A DNA stretch of 64,000 nt. Origin: an uncultured Collinsella sp. (GTDB lineage: Bacteria > Actinomycetota > Coriobacteriia > Coriobacteriales > Coriobacteriaceae). The position numbers and the translations under genes were made by a program. The notes under the pieces are model-generated. The model worked only from the letters and a program-made list of their open reading frames with translations. It did not search any database and was not told where the DNA came from. Shown here one piece after another: positions 25,960-35,152 of the stretch; the stretch's first letter is position 1; each line of letters begins with the position of its first letter. The stretch covers positions 1-64,000 of the forward strand of contig UQIC01000006.1 of assembly GCA_900540985.1 (NCBI GenBank). The letters are read 5' to 3'.

Positions 25960-26967
25960 ATGAATGTTGCGCTGATTGGCTCCGGCTCCTGGGGAACCGC
26001 CGTCGCCGGCCTTGCCGCCGCTCGAGCCGAGCGCGTGACCATGTGGGCCCATAGCGAGCAGACGGCCGCCGGTATCAATGGCGAGCACCGCAACCCCCGC
26101 TACCTTGTGGGCTACGAGCTGCCCGGCAACGTCGTCGCCACCACGGACCTGGTGCAGGCACTCGACGGCGCCGAGGCCATCATCTTTGCCGTGCCTTCGA
26201 CGCACCTGCGCGACGTCTGCCACCAGGCGGCGCCGTTCATCGCGGACAAGACGCCGGTACTGTGCCTCACCAAGGGCATCGAGCCCGAGTCCGGACTGCT
26301 CATGAGCGAGGTCATTGCCAGCGAGATCGGCAATGAGGCGCGCGTGGCGGCGCTCTCGGGCCCCAACCATGCCGAGGAGATCTGCCGCGGCGGACTTTCT
26401 GCCGCCGTCATCGCCAGTGAAGACCCGCAGATAGGGGAGACCTTTAAGGAGCTGCTGCTGTCCACGACCTTCCGCATCTACCTGTCGCAGGATATGACCG
26501 GCGTCGAGGTTTGCGGCGCCATGAAAAATGTCATCGCCATCGTGTGTGGCATCTCCGCCGGTACCGGTGCGGGCGATAACACGCTCGCCCTTATCATGAC
26601 GCGCGGCCTGGCCGAGATCAGCCGTCTGGTGCACGCCCGCGGCGGTCAAGCTATGACCTGCATGGGACTTGCCGGCATGGGAGACCTCGTTGCCACCTGT
26701 ACCTCGGAGCATTCGCGCAACCGCACCTTTGGCTACGAGTTTGCCCACGGCGTTTCGCTCGACGAGTACCAGACGCGCACGCATATGGTTGTCGAGGGCG
26801 CCGTCGCGGCCCGCAGCGTCAGCGAACTTGCCCGTTCACTGGGCGTAGACATTCCGCTCACCTTTGCCGTGGAGCAAACGCTCTACAACGGTGTTACTTT
26901 GGATAGGGCACTCGAGATTCTTACCGACCGCGTCCCCTCTCAAGAGTTCTACGGACTCACCGACTAG
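25960..26967 (+). CDS. gpsA: Glycerol-3-phosphate dehydrogenase [NAD(P)+]
   Basis: GpsA reduces dihydroxyacetone phosphate to glycerol-3-phosphate. The 335-residue protein starts with the NAD-binding GSGSWGTAVAGLAA (about 7-20), and has the conserved LTKGIEPESG, GPNHAEEI, and the catalytic Lys in CGAMKNVIAI near 191. It lies 9 bp after plsY, which uses its product. Confidence 0.96.
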   Translation: MNVALIGSGSWGTAVAGLAAARAERVTMWAHSEQTAAGINGEHRNPRYLVGYELPGNVVATTDLVQALDGAEAIIFAVPSTHLRDVCHQAAPFIADKTPVLCLTKGIEPESGLLMSEVIASEIGNEARVAALSGPNHAEEICRGGLSAAVIASEDPQIGETFKELLLSTTFRIYLSQDMTGVEVCGAMKNVIAIVCGISAGTGAGDNTLALIMTRGLAEISRLVHARGGQAMTCMGLAGMGDLVATCTSEHSRNRTFGYEFAHGVSLDEYQTRTHMVVEGAVAARSVSELARSLGVDIPLTFAVEQTLYNGVTLDRALEILTDRVPSQEFYGLTD

Positions 26968-26985
26968 CGCAGAAAGGCTACTACC

Positions 26986-27657
26986 ATGGGTTCCATCAAA
27001 ATCGCTCCGTCCGTCCTTTCGGCCGACATGGCCAACCTCACGGGCGAGCTCGACAAGATCGCCGGTGCCGACTACGTGCACTTCGACGTTATGGACGGTC
27101 ACTTTACCGGCAACCTCACCTTTGGCGTCGACATCCTTAAGGCCGTCAAGCGCTCTACCGATGTACCGGTCGACGCGCACCTGATGGTGTCGAACCCCGA
27201 CGAGACAGTCGATTGGTATGCCGACGCCGGTGCCGACATGATCACCGTGCACTACGAAGCTTCCACGCACCTGCACCGCACGCTCACCCATCTGCAGCAG
27301 CGCGGCGTCAAGGCTGGCGTGGTGCTCAACCCCGCCACCCCCGTGTGCGTACTCGAGAGCATCATCGACGTCGTCGATATGGTGCTGCTCATGAGCGTGA
27401 ACCCGGGCTTTGGCGGCCAGAGCTTTATCCCGGGCACTCTGCATAAGCTCCACGAACTCAAAGCCATGTGTGAGCGCCACGGCGTTTCGCCCCTCATCGA
27501 GGTCGACGGCGGCATTTCTTCCAAGAACATTGCCGAGGTCGTCAAGGCCGGCGCCAACGTCCTCGTGGCCGGCTCCGCTGTTTTTAAGTCCGAAGATCCC
27601 GCCGCCGAGGTTGCGCTGCTGCAGAAGCTGGGCAACGAGGCTGCACAGGAGGCATAA
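26986..27657 (+). CDS. rpe: Ribulose-phosphate 3-epimerase
   Basis: Rpe interconverts ribulose-5-phosphate and xylulose-5-phosphate in the pentose phosphate pathway. The 223-residue TIM barrel has IAPSVLSADMANL at the start, HFDVMDGHF with the metal-binding His and Asp near 33-41, DAHLMV, LLMSVNPGFGGQSF and EVDGGIS. The C-terminus is standard. Confidence 0.96.
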   Translation: MGSIKIAPSVLSADMANLTGELDKIAGADYVHFDVMDGHFTGNLTFGVDILKAVKRSTDVPVDAHLMVSNPDETVDWYADAGADMITVHYEASTHLHRTLTHLQQRGVKAGVVLNPATPVCVLESIIDVVDMVLLMSVNPGFGGQSFIPGTLHKLHELKAMCERHGVSPLIEVDGGISSKNIAEVVKAGANVLVAGSAVFKSEDPAAEVALLQKLGNEAAQEA

Positions 27658-27663
27658 ACCCTT

Positions 27664-28842
27664 ATGACCGCAGGTCAAAACCGCATACCCGTGAATCTTG
27701 ACTATGCCGCCTCGACGCCCATGCGCGCCGAGGCGCTCCTTGCGCAGCGCGAGTACGACGACAGCGAGCTTGCCGGCGTCAACCCCAACTCGCTGCATTC
27801 GCTCGGCCGCAAGGCCGCTGCGCGCCTAGAAATGGCGCGTCGCGAGATTGCCCGCAGCTTTGGCGCACGCGTCCGCCCGTCCGAGATCGTCCTGACCAAC
27901 GGCGGCACCGAAGCCAACCAACTGGCGCTCCTCGGTCTTGCCGAGGGCGCTCGTCAGCGCGACCGCAAACGCGATCGCGTAATCGTTTCGGCCATCGAGC
28001 ACGATTCGATTCTGGATAACCTGCCGCTGCTGCGTGCCGCCGGCTTTACCGTCGACCTGGTGCAGCCCTGCCGCGCTGGCTACATAGAGCCCGCCACGCT
28101 TGTCGAGCTGCTAGGCGACGACGTGGCGCTCGTGAGCATTATGGTCGCCAACAACGAGACCGGCGTAGTACAGCCCATCCGCGAGCTCGCCGCCGCTGCA
28201 CATGCCGCCGGCGCTTTGTTCCATACCGATGCCATCCAGGGCTATCTGCACATTCCGCTCGATGCCGCCGAGCTGAGCGTCGATGCCATGTCTGTTGCTG
28301 CGCACAAAATTGGCGGTCCTGTGGCGTCCGGCGCGCTCTACGTTAAGACCCGCACGCCACTGCGCCCCCGCATCTTTGGCGGCGGACAGGAGGCCGGACG
28401 TCGCGCCGGCACGCAGGACCTACGCACGCAGCTGGCCTTTGCCGCTGCCGCCCGCACGCTGGCGCCCCAAGTGGCTCAGGAGCGTGCGACGCTGCAAACC
28501 CTTTCCGACAAGCTCTACGCCACGCTTACGGCCCACCCTCGCATTCACGCCACCATGGGCGACTATGCGCATGCCGACCGTCTGCCCGGCATGGTATCGA
28601 TCTACATTGATGGCATGGACTCCGAGGAGCTCATCGTCAAGCTCGACGCCGCCGGCTTTGAGATATCGGCCGGTTCCGCCTGCTCGAGCGGCAGCATGGA
28701 CCCGAGCCATGTTCTCAGCGCCATGGGCATTGGTCGCGAGCAGGCCCTGGGTGCACTGCGCATCTCCTTCGATGACCGTGTGAATCCGGACGATCTGGAC
28801 GAGTTTGCCCAGACGCTGCTCTCGATCGTGGGCGCCGCATGA
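27664..28842 (+). CDS. Cysteine desulfurase (NifS/IscS family)
   Basis: This PLP enzyme takes sulfur from cysteine for Fe-S clusters or tRNA thiolation. The 392-residue protein has the opening NLDYAASTPMR, TNGGTEANQLAL, the PLP Lys in AAHKIGGP near 218, RAGTQD, and the catalytic Cys loop GSACSSGSMDPSHVL near 336-350. The loop makes it a NifS/IscS group I enzyme. No scaffold gene lies next to it, so its sulfur acceptor is not shown. Its end overlaps the NIF3 gene by 4 bp. Confidence 0.93.
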   Translation: MTAGQNRIPVNLDYAASTPMRAEALLAQREYDDSELAGVNPNSLHSLGRKAAARLEMARREIARSFGARVRPSEIVLTNGGTEANQLALLGLAEGARQRDRKRDRVIVSAIEHDSILDNLPLLRAAGFTVDLVQPCRAGYIEPATLVELLGDDVALVSIMVANNETGVVQPIRELAAAAHAAGALFHTDAIQGYLHIPLDAAELSVDAMSVAAHKIGGPVASGALYVKTRTPLRPRIFGGGQEAGRRAGTQDLRTQLAFAAAARTLAPQVAQERATLQTLSDKLYATLTAHPRIHATMGDYAHADRLPGMVSIYIDGMDSEELIVKLDAAGFEISAGSACSSGSMDPSHVLSAMGIGREQALGALRISFDDRVNPDDLDEFAQTLLSIVGAA

Positions 28843-29648
28843 TCGTCGCCGAGCTTGAACGTGCGCTGCTGGCGCGCTACCCCAAGATGGACGCCGAGGG
28901 CTGGGATCATGTTGGGCTATCTGTGGGAGATCCCGCTGCTGAGATCACCGGTGTTGCCTGCGCACTCGATGCGACCGAAGCTAATGTTCGCCGCGCACAA
29001 GATGCCGGTGCCAACGTGCTGCTGACGCATCACCCCGTCTATGTCAAGGCGCCCGAGGCGTTTTGTCCGGCGGATGCGTCACGCCCCCAGTGCAGCGCTG
29101 CGCTGTACGAGGCAGCTCGTTGCGGCGTGAGCATTATTTCGCTCCACACCAACCTGGACCGTTCGCACGAAGCGCGCGTTTGCCTGAGTGAGTTGCTGGG
29201 CGCTGAGCCCATGAGCTCGCTGGAGCATGTGGACGACCCCGAGGCAACCGGCCTGGGCGCGCTTGCAACGCTCAACGACCCGTGCACGCTGCGCGATCTT
29301 GCCACCCGTGCTGCCACGGCCTTCGGCAGCGACCCGCGTGTGTGGGGCGAAGCCGATCGCCCGTGCCGCACCGTCGCCATTTTGGGCGGCTCCCTGGGCG
29401 ACTTTGGAGAGCTTGCCATCGCCGCGGGCGCGGACGTTGTCGTGACGGGCGAGGCGGGATACCACGTGGCGCAAGACCTTGCCTTGCGCGGGCTGTCGGT
29501 GATCTTGCTCGGCCACGACCGCTCCGAGGAGCCGTTCGTTGATATATTGATGAACTCTGCAGTTGACGCCGGGGTCGACCCCCGTCATGCGATTAAAATA
29601 CTGAACCCTTGCCAATGGTGGACTGTGACAAAAGGAGAGAACTTATGA
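28839..29648 (+). CDS. NIF3/DUF34 family protein
   Basis: The 269-residue protein has the NIF3/DUF34 metal-binding blocks: WDHVGLSVGD near 21-30, LLTHHPVY near 64-71, SLHTNLD near 100-106 and a C-terminal GHDRSEEPF. It lacks the long insert found in some relatives. Proposed roles include GTP cyclohydrolase I type 2, but the family function is not settled. It overlaps the desulfurase by 4 bp, and the next gene starts 4 bp before its stop. Confidence 0.9.
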   Translation: MIVAELERALLARYPKMDAEGWDHVGLSVGDPAAEITGVACALDATEANVRRAQDAGANVLLTHHPVYVKAPEAFCPADASRPQCSAALYEAARCGVSIISLHTNLDRSHEARVCLSELLGAEPMSSLEHVDDPEATGLGALATLNDPCTLRDLATRAATAFGSDPRVWGEADRPCRTVAILGGSLGDFGELAIAAGADVVVTGEAGYHVAQDLALRGLSVILLGHDRSEEPFVDILMNSAVDAGVDPRHAIKILNPCQWWTVTKGENL

Positions 29649-30364
29649 GCGCCGGCGCTACGCTACTCAAGCTGCAACAGATCGATTTGGAGCTCGCCCG
29701 CAACAAGAGCGAACTTGCCAATATGCCGGAGCTCAAGGAGCTCGCTTCCAAGCGCAAGACCTATGTGAAACTCAAGTCCGAGATGACCAAGCTCTACGCC
29801 CAGCGCAAGGATCTGGACATTGAGCTCGACGATCTCAACACCACCGAGATTCAGACCAACAACGCCATCGAAGCTGCCAAGAAGCGCCATGTCGACGGCT
29901 CCGACTACCGCGAGGTTCAGGACCTGGAGAATGAACTCGCAACCCTGGCCAAGCGTCTGGACAAGATTGAGCACACCCGCAAGGATGTCGTCATCGCCCA
30001 TAAGGAGGCGCTTGACCGCGAGGCCCGCGCGCAGGCAATCATCGCCAAGTTCGAGGAGGGCGTGAAGGCCGATACCAAGGCCGCCCGCGCCAAGGCTGCC
30101 GACCTGCAGGCTCAGATTGACGCCGCCACTAAGGAGCGCACCGCGCTTGCTGCCACGCTGCCGGCCGACGTGCTCACCGACTACGAGCGTCTGCTCAAGC
30201 AGTTCCGCGGCCTGGCCGTCGAGACCATCCAGGGCAACATCCCCACGGTCTGCCACACCGCGCTGCAGGCATCGTCCATGAGCGACCTTAACCACGACGG
30301 TAGCGAGATTACGCACTGCCCGTACTGCCACCGTCTCCTGGTGCTCCCGAGCAAGGAAGCTTAA
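29645..30364 (+). CDS. Coiled-coil protein with a C4 zinc ribbon
   Basis: The 239-residue protein is mostly a long coiled coil (about 5-185) with a C-terminal zinc ribbon: VCHTAL, then ITHCPYCHRLLVL near 221-233. It matches the C4-type zinc-ribbon (CdsZ-like/DUF164) family that is usually encoded next to NIF3, as here. The first ribbon motif lacks a full CxxC (only one Cys in VCHTAL), so metal binding may be atypical. GGAGAG precedes ATG 29645. Confidence 0.88.
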   Translation: MSAGATLLKLQQIDLELARNKSELANMPELKELASKRKTYVKLKSEMTKLYAQRKDLDIELDDLNTTEIQTNNAIEAAKKRHVDGSDYREVQDLENELATLAKRLDKIEHTRKDVVIAHKEALDREARAQAIIAKFEEGVKADTKAARAKAADLQAQIDAATKERTALAATLPADVLTDYERLLKQFRGLAVETIQGNIPTVCHTALQASSMSDLNHDGSEITHCPYCHRLLVLPSKEA

Positions 30365-30367
30365 ACG

Positions 30368-31579
30368 ATGGCGGCATCCAACAATTCAATGCAACTTGAG
30401 GGAAAAACGATCCTGCTGGGCATTACCGGCGGGATCGCCACCTATAAGTCGTGCAATATCGTGCGCCTGCTGCAAAAGCGCGGTGCGCGCGTCAAGGTCG
30501 TTATGAGCGAGCATGCAACGGAGTTCGTGGGGCCACTTACCTTCCGTGCGCTCACCAACGAGCCCGTTGCCGTGGGCCTATTCGACGATCCCTCCGACCC
30601 CATCCACCACATTTCGCTGGCGCAGGAGCCCGATCTGGTGGTCGTGGTGCCCGCGACGGCCAATATCATCGCCAAGATGGCCAACGGCATCGCCGATGAC
30701 CTCATTTCCACTACGCTGCTTGCGACGCCGCGACCCATCGTGATCGCGCCCGCTATGAACAACGGCATGTGGAAGGCACCGGCGACGCAGGCCAATATGA
30801 CCACGCTGCGCGACCGCGGCGTGCATGTGGTGGGCCCGGGCAGCGGCTACCTTGCCTGTGGCGACGTGGACACGGGACGCATGAGCGAGCCTGAGGACAT
30901 CGTCGAGACTGTCTGTGAGGTGCTCAACCCCGCGCCTCAGGACCTGGAAGGTAAGTGCATCGTGATTACCGCCGGCCCCACGCACGAGCCGATCGATCCG
31001 GTGCGATTCATTGGTAACCGCTCTTCGGGCAAGATGGGCGTCGCCCTGGCGGGGGAGGCCGCACGCCGCGGTGCCAAAGTCACGCTCGTGTTGGGACCGA
31101 CATCGCTCGATGTTCCCCGCGGCGTGGAGAGCGTGCGTGTGCAGACCGCCGCAGAGATGCTCCAGGCGGCCCTGAGCGCCTTCCAGACGGCCGACGCGGC
31201 AATTTGTGCGGCCGCCGTCGCCGACTACACCCCCGCGGCCCCTGCCGACCATAAGCTCAAAAAGGCCAACGAGCGCCTGGATCGAATCGAGCTCGTCGAG
31301 ACCGTTGACATCTTAGCCGAGCTTTCGCGTCAGAAGGGCGAGCGGTGCGTGATCGGCTTTGCGGCCGAGACCGACAATGTTGTCGAGTACGCCGAACGCA
31401 AATTGGCCCGTAAGGGCTGCGATGCCATTATCGCCAACGATGTCTCACGCGCCGATTCGGGCTTTGGAACCGATACGAACAAGGCCTGGATCGTGAGTAA
31501 GGCGGGTACGCAAGAACTTTCTGTGCTAACAAAACCCCAGCTCGCAGATACAATTTTGGACTTGCTTCAAAATTTGTAA
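30368..31579 (+). CDS. coaBC: Bifunctional phosphopantothenoylcysteine decarboxylase/synthase
   Basis: The 403-residue protein makes 4'-phosphopantetheine for CoA. The N-terminal CoaC flavoprotein half has GITGGIATYKSC, the catalytic His in HHISLA near 79, PAMNNGMW and the Cys in GYLACGDVDTGR near 158-169. The C-terminal CoaB half has ITAGPTHEPIDPVRFIGNRS and the CTP-binding KLKK. It is the last gene of the block that begins at 14.5 kb. Confidence 0.96.
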   Translation: MAASNNSMQLEGKTILLGITGGIATYKSCNIVRLLQKRGARVKVVMSEHATEFVGPLTFRALTNEPVAVGLFDDPSDPIHHISLAQEPDLVVVVPATANIIAKMANGIADDLISTTLLATPRPIVIAPAMNNGMWKAPATQANMTTLRDRGVHVVGPGSGYLACGDVDTGRMSEPEDIVETVCEVLNPAPQDLEGKCIVITAGPTHEPIDPVRFIGNRSSGKMGVALAGEAARRGAKVTLVLGPTSLDVPRGVESVRVQTAAEMLQAALSAFQTADAAICAAAVADYTPAAPADHKLKKANERLDRIELVETVDILAELSRQKGERCVIGFAAETDNVVEYAERKLARKGCDAIIANDVSRADSGFGTDTNKAWIVSKAGTQELSVLTKPQLADTILDLLQNL

Positions 31580-31587
31580 AAAAGTTC

Positions 31588-31617
31588 TTGCACAAGGCTA
31601 AAGTTTCGGGTTAATAT
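31588..31617 (+). promoter_or_regulatory. Promoter of tRNA-Pro
   Basis: TTGCAC (31588-31593), an 18-bp spacer and TAATAT (31612-31617) lie 42 bp before the tRNA. Confidence 0.75.
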
Positions 31618-31659
31618 ACTCCCTGTTGCGAGCGAGAGCAGAGCAACAAACAAAAGCTT

Positions 31660-31780
<121 letters not shown>

Positions 31781-32258
31781 AAGCAATTGCTTAATTTTGA
31801 TTAATCAACAGGGTGCCAAAAATCTACCTACGCGATAATCGCTTTTTGCGGCTACTTGCGCGTTTTGCACGCGCTTGAGCCGATTTATTAACGCGACATG
31901 AATCTACATACGCGTAGCTGGTATACAGCCGAGTACAGGCTGTATTTATCGCGGCGATTTACACAGATATAGCGACTGTAACGAACAAGCGTGTCGCTGT
32001 ATTTATCCCAGTAGTTCACTTGATCGATGGACAAGTGGGCTGTCACGACGAAACGCCAAGCAGGATGGGCTCTATACGAGGACGCCGCAAGGGTAATGGT
32101 GGGGGAGTGTGACATACACTCTGAGAGCCGATTTATGACCCCATTTTTCTTCAAACCGACTACCACTGCCATGAACCTCAAATTGTTCGAGCAATCGCCA
32201 AAAGAAAAGCCCGCACGTAATTGTGCGGACTTTGCGCTACACAAGCCTAGAAGATAGG
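31781..32258 (-). other. Island left flank with a 3' cassette repeat
   Basis: No gene that I trust. The stretch 32049-32258 belongs to a repeat shared with 33806-34001 (see separate entry). On the minus strand it holds a hairpin GTCCGCACAATTACGTGCGGGC followed by T-rich sequence, a likely terminator for the pilin gene upstream. A 127-codon minus frame crosses the area but overlaps the terminator and looks spurious. Confidence 0.5.
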
Positions 32259-32278
32259 CTAGAAGCACCAAGCGGGGA
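32049..32278 (-). repeat. 3' cassette repeat, copy 1 (after pilin gene A)
   Basis: About 230 bp are clearly similar to 33806-34022, with small gaps. In both places the repeat covers the last codons of a pilin-like gene (encoding PAWCF-stop), a terminator-like hairpin and about 200 bp downstream. It shows that gene plus 3' flank was duplicated as a unit. Confidence 0.75.
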
Positions 32279-33224
32279 ACAGCCAGAGGGTGCCCGACGC
32301 TTCGGAGGCGGCACAGTCACCGTTCCACTGGACATAATGAAATGACATGGAGTAGCCCGTGCTCGCGGAGCGAGTCCAGCAACTATAGCCCGACGCAGCG
32401 ACGGAATAGTTCCGCAATGTTACGCCCTTGGAGGCGTAATACTCGTATTGGGAGCCGTCGGATTGGAGGTGGCCATTGGACCAGAAGTTTCCGTAGACTT
32501 CAGTCGCCGAGAGCAGAAAGACCTTGTCGGTCGTCGCCGATGGCGTGCCGCCGACCTGGTTATCGGTCATCTTCGTGACGGACTTCACCTTGGACTGGAG
32601 CTCGGAGGGCAAAAGCGCCCAGAGGTCTCCGGTATTGAGACGGTCGCGTAGGTCGGACTTCTCCCATCCACCGACTGACGTTTTCGTGGCGTTCATTCGC
32701 TGCTGGTCTAGGGCATCGTTGGCCGCCTCGAACGTAAGCCCCGCCTTGCCTGAGCCATCAGCAAAATCATCGTGGTTGATGCCGACAATGCGGTACTCCA
32801 TCGTCTTGCCATTGGTCAACTTGACGGAGAACTTCGTCCCTGCATCCATCGCAACCTTAGCTTTCGCGTAGGCGGGCGACGCCTCGCCCTTGGCGGCGAT
32901 GTCCTCGGCCACGGCCTTCTGCTCGTCGAGCGTCCAGTCCTTCGCGTCCTTGGCGATTGCCGCCTGGACGGTCGCTGAATCGGCCCCGGTTGAACCGCCG
33001 CCGGACGCGCCACCGCCCTCGGCGCCGCCGGTCGTCCCGCTGTTCACCGTGTTGCCGACCAGGTTGAACTGGTTTCGGATGGCTCCGGCCACGCCGGGTC
33101 CCGCGAACACGATGACCAGGCCGATGACGGCAATGATCAGGACGTACTCGATAATTGATTGCCCTCGGAAGCGGGTCGTTTCAGGAGCGACCCCCCCCCG
33201 AAGGTTAATTGCCGCTGCATGCAT
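32259..33224 (-). CDS. Type IVb pilin-like surface protein A with DUF6273-like domain; G9 tract
   Basis: The 321-residue protein has a Flp-type prepilin segment: FRGQSIIEYVLIIAVIGLVI at about 19-38, with Gly before the likely cleavage point and Glu at +5. A Gly/Ser/Ala linker follows, then a DUF6273-like domain (about 130-321) with VGGWEKSDLRDRLNTGDLW, then DKVFLLSATEVYG and a C-terminal PAWCF. Codons 9-12 contain nine G. The first ATG (33224) is in frame with nine G. A second ATG 4 bp later is not. A palindrome lies 79 bp upstream. No Tad export genes are in the window. Confidence 0.8.
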   Translation of the reverse strand: MHAAAINLRGGVAPETTRFRGQSIIEYVLIIAVIGLVIVFAGPGVAGAIRNQFNLVGNTVNSGTTGGAEGGGASGGGSTGADSATVQAAIAKDAKDWTLDEQKAVAEDIAAKGEASPAYAKAKVAMDAGTKFSVKLTNGKTMEYRIVGINHDDFADGSGKAGLTFEAANDALDQQRMNATKTSVGGWEKSDLRDRLNTGDLWALLPSELQSKVKSVTKMTDNQVGGTPSATTDKVFLLSATEVYGNFWSNGHLQSDGSQYEYYASKGVTLRNYSVAASGYSCWTRSASTGYSMSFHYVQWNGDCAASEASGTLWLFPAWCF

Positions 33225-33295
33225 ATACGGCTCCCTTCACTCGGGGTTTGCAATACGAGCCGAGCGTAGGGCTATTCCAAGTATTTGCAACGGTC

Positions 33296-33310
33296 TTGCC
33301 GCTGCGGCAA
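33296..33310. promoter_or_regulatory. Palindrome upstream of pilin gene A
   Basis: TTGCCGCTGCGGCAA, a near-perfect palindrome centred 79 bp before ATG 33224. The same kind of site lies at matching distance before genes B (35084-35096) and C (36189-36203). On the minus strand TTGCAA, a possible -35 box, follows a few bases downstream, so it would suit an activator site. Confidence 0.55.
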
Positions 33311-33431
33311 CGATGACGGCAGGGGAGAAAGTCATGCGCTATTAGCGCGGCTATAACGTCCGCTTCGAATGCCGACCGTATTCATATCGAGGCAGCCATT
33401 TCATACCTTCAGAAAGACAACTGAAAGCCGC

Positions 33432-33466
33432 AAAAAAGCGGGACCCGGCTATAAGCCGAACCCCGC
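33432..33466 (-). terminator. Terminator after the antitoxin gene
   Basis: On the minus strand GCGGGGTTCGGC pairs with GCCGGGTCCCGC around a TTATA loop, then six T. It ends transcription from 33739 before pilin gene A. Confidence 0.7.
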
Positions 33467-33511
33467 CCAAGAGAAGCCTTTAGAGCCGAGACAGACAACG
33501 CGTGTGGACAA

Positions 33512-33739
33512 TCACTCAGCCTCCACCGCCATGCGCACGACCTCTTCCATCGGGTAGCGAGTGCCGCCGTCCCCGTCCAAAGCCTCGTTGTAGGCCTCGA
33601 TGTCCGCCATGTCCTCAGCCTTCTCGAACGCGGCCCTTCTCACGAACTCGGAAAAGGTCATGCCCGTGGCGTCCGCATGGCCCTGAATCAAGGCCATTTC
33701 GCCCTCATCGAACTTGACCGCGATCTCGCGCATCGCCAT
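33512..33739 (-). CDS. Orphan DUF6290/RelB-like antitoxin
   Basis: The 75-residue protein looks like DUF6290 antitoxins: an N-terminal ribbon-helix-helix (IAVKFDEGEMALIQGHADAT, then GMTFSEFVRRAAFEK) and an acidic C-terminal tail that would wrap a RelE-type toxin. No toxin gene follows; a terminator and pilin gene A lie downstream. ATG 33739 was chosen since the fold begins at once. It sits between two pilin cassettes. Confidence 0.7.
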   Translation of the reverse strand: MAMREIAVKFDEGEMALIQGHADATGMTFSEFVRRAAFEKAEDMADIEAYNEALDGDGGTRYPMEEVVRMAVEAE

Positions 33740-33805
33740 GGTCGCTCCCGTAAACGCCGTCATCGAAGTGAATCCATTATCCACCCACCGTATACGCCCC
33801 GAGCT

Positions 33806-34022
33806 CGAAACACCAAGCAGGATGGACTCTATACGAGGACGCAGCAGAGGTAATGGCGGGGGAGTGCGGCAGGCGCTCTGAGAGCCGCTGTATGACCCCA
33901 TTTCTCTTCAATCCGACTACCCGTGCCATGAACCTGAAGCCGTTCGTTCGGTCGCCAAAAGAAAGCACGCGCGGGGTAACGCGGGCTTTGCGCTAGACAA
34001 GCTAGAAGCACCAGGCGGGGGA
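33806..34022 (-). repeat. 3' cassette repeat, copy 2 (after pilin gene B)
   Basis: Matches 32049-32278; see that entry. It starts with the codons for PAWCF of gene B and runs through a terminator-like hairpin toward the antitoxin gene. Confidence 0.75.
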
Positions 34023-35007
34023 GACGCAAAACCAACCCGGCGCGGAGTTGCTGTCCGACGGATTGCCGCTGCTGTCGACATGGAGGAAGCCCTTCGAGGC
34101 GTTCGGAAACACCGAACGCTCCCACCAACCGCTGCCAATGGCAATGGCAGAGTTGGGATTATAGTTCTCCGTCACCTTGCCTTTGAAGGCCTCGTACTGG
34201 GTGCCCTCGGAGGAAGTCCAGGGATAGGATGCCCAATAGGAGGTGGGGGGCGATCTCAGAGTAGCTGAGCAGGAACAGCTTGTCCGAGGTAGCCGTCACG
34301 GCGGCGTTCTTGTTCTCATCACCGCCCCCGACATTGTTCGATAGCTTTTTGACGGCCTTCACCTTGGACTGGAAATCGGAGGGCATCAGATTCCAGATCT
34401 TGCCGGAGTTCATTTTCTGACGGAGTTCAGACTTCTCCCAACCGCCGGCGTTGGTGTCAATCGCGTTCATGGGGGACCAAATGCCCGTCGTGGTGGTGAG
34501 GAACGTGAGGCCCGCCTTGCCGGATCCGCCTGCAGGGTCATCATGATTGATGCCGATAATGCGGTAAGTCAGCGTCTTGCCATCGGTGAGCTTCATCGAG
34601 AACTCGGTGCCGGCATCCATCGCGGCCTTCGCCTTGGCGTAGGCGGGCGACGCCTCGCCCTTGGCGGCGATGTCCTCGGCAACTGCCTTCTGCTCACCGA
34701 GGGTCCAGTCCTTCGCGTGTCCTTCGCGTCCTTGGCGAGCGCCGCCTGGACGGTCGCGGAACCCGCGCCGTTACCGCTGCCGGAACCGCTAGGTTCCCAA
34801 GTCCCACCTGCTGTCCCGTTTACCAATACTCCCGCCACCGTGTTGAACTGGTTCCTGATTGCCGACGAGACCCAAGGGCCGGCTATCATCACAACCAGGA
34901 CGATAATCGCGATGACCAGAACGTACTCGATGGCTCCTTGGCCTCGGAGGCGGGTATTCCTAGGAGATACCCACCCCCCCCCGAAGGTTAATTGCCGCTG
35001 CATGCAT
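34002..35007 (-). pseudogene. Type IVb pilin-like protein B with DUF6273-like domain, two frameshifts
   Basis: The N-terminus mirrors gene A (RGQGAIEYVLVIAIIVLVVM). With nine G the second ATG (35003) is in frame, giving MQRQLTFGGGWVSPR; the first ATG (35007) meets a stop. Relative to gene A an 11-bp tandem duplication near 34715 shifts the frame after AALAKDAKD. The frame resumes from about 34620 (MDAGTEFSMKLTDGKTL) and GGWEKSELRQKMNSGKIW. A C6 run near 34248 (five would keep the frame) shifts it again. Repairing both restores an A-like C-terminus that ends PAWCF at 34002. Confidence 0.8.
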
Positions 35008-35083
35008 ATGCGACACTCCCTTCGCATGGGGATTGATATTGCATGCAGAGCGTACGTTAAAGCGAACCGACTAGCCCGTAACG

Positions 35084-35096
35084 TGCCGCTGAGGCA
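35084..35096. promoter_or_regulatory. Palindrome upstream of pilin gene B
   Basis: TGCCGCTGAGGCA, an imperfect form of the site before gene A, centred 83 bp before ATG 35007. Confidence 0.5.
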
Positions 35097-35152
35097 ACGG
35101 CGGCACGGGTGCCCGCGCCACATAAACTGCTTGCCGTTTTGTTTCTTCAGAC

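Noticed and set aside
25246..26784. A 512-codon minus-strand frame opposite plsY and gpsA
   Set aside because: It is a shadow of two well-conserved plus-strand genes in GC-rich DNA.
31888..32271. A 127-codon minus-strand frame after pilin gene A
   Set aside because: It overlaps the pilin stop and the terminator hairpin, lies in a repeat whose second copy does not keep the frame, and has a poorly spaced ribosome site.
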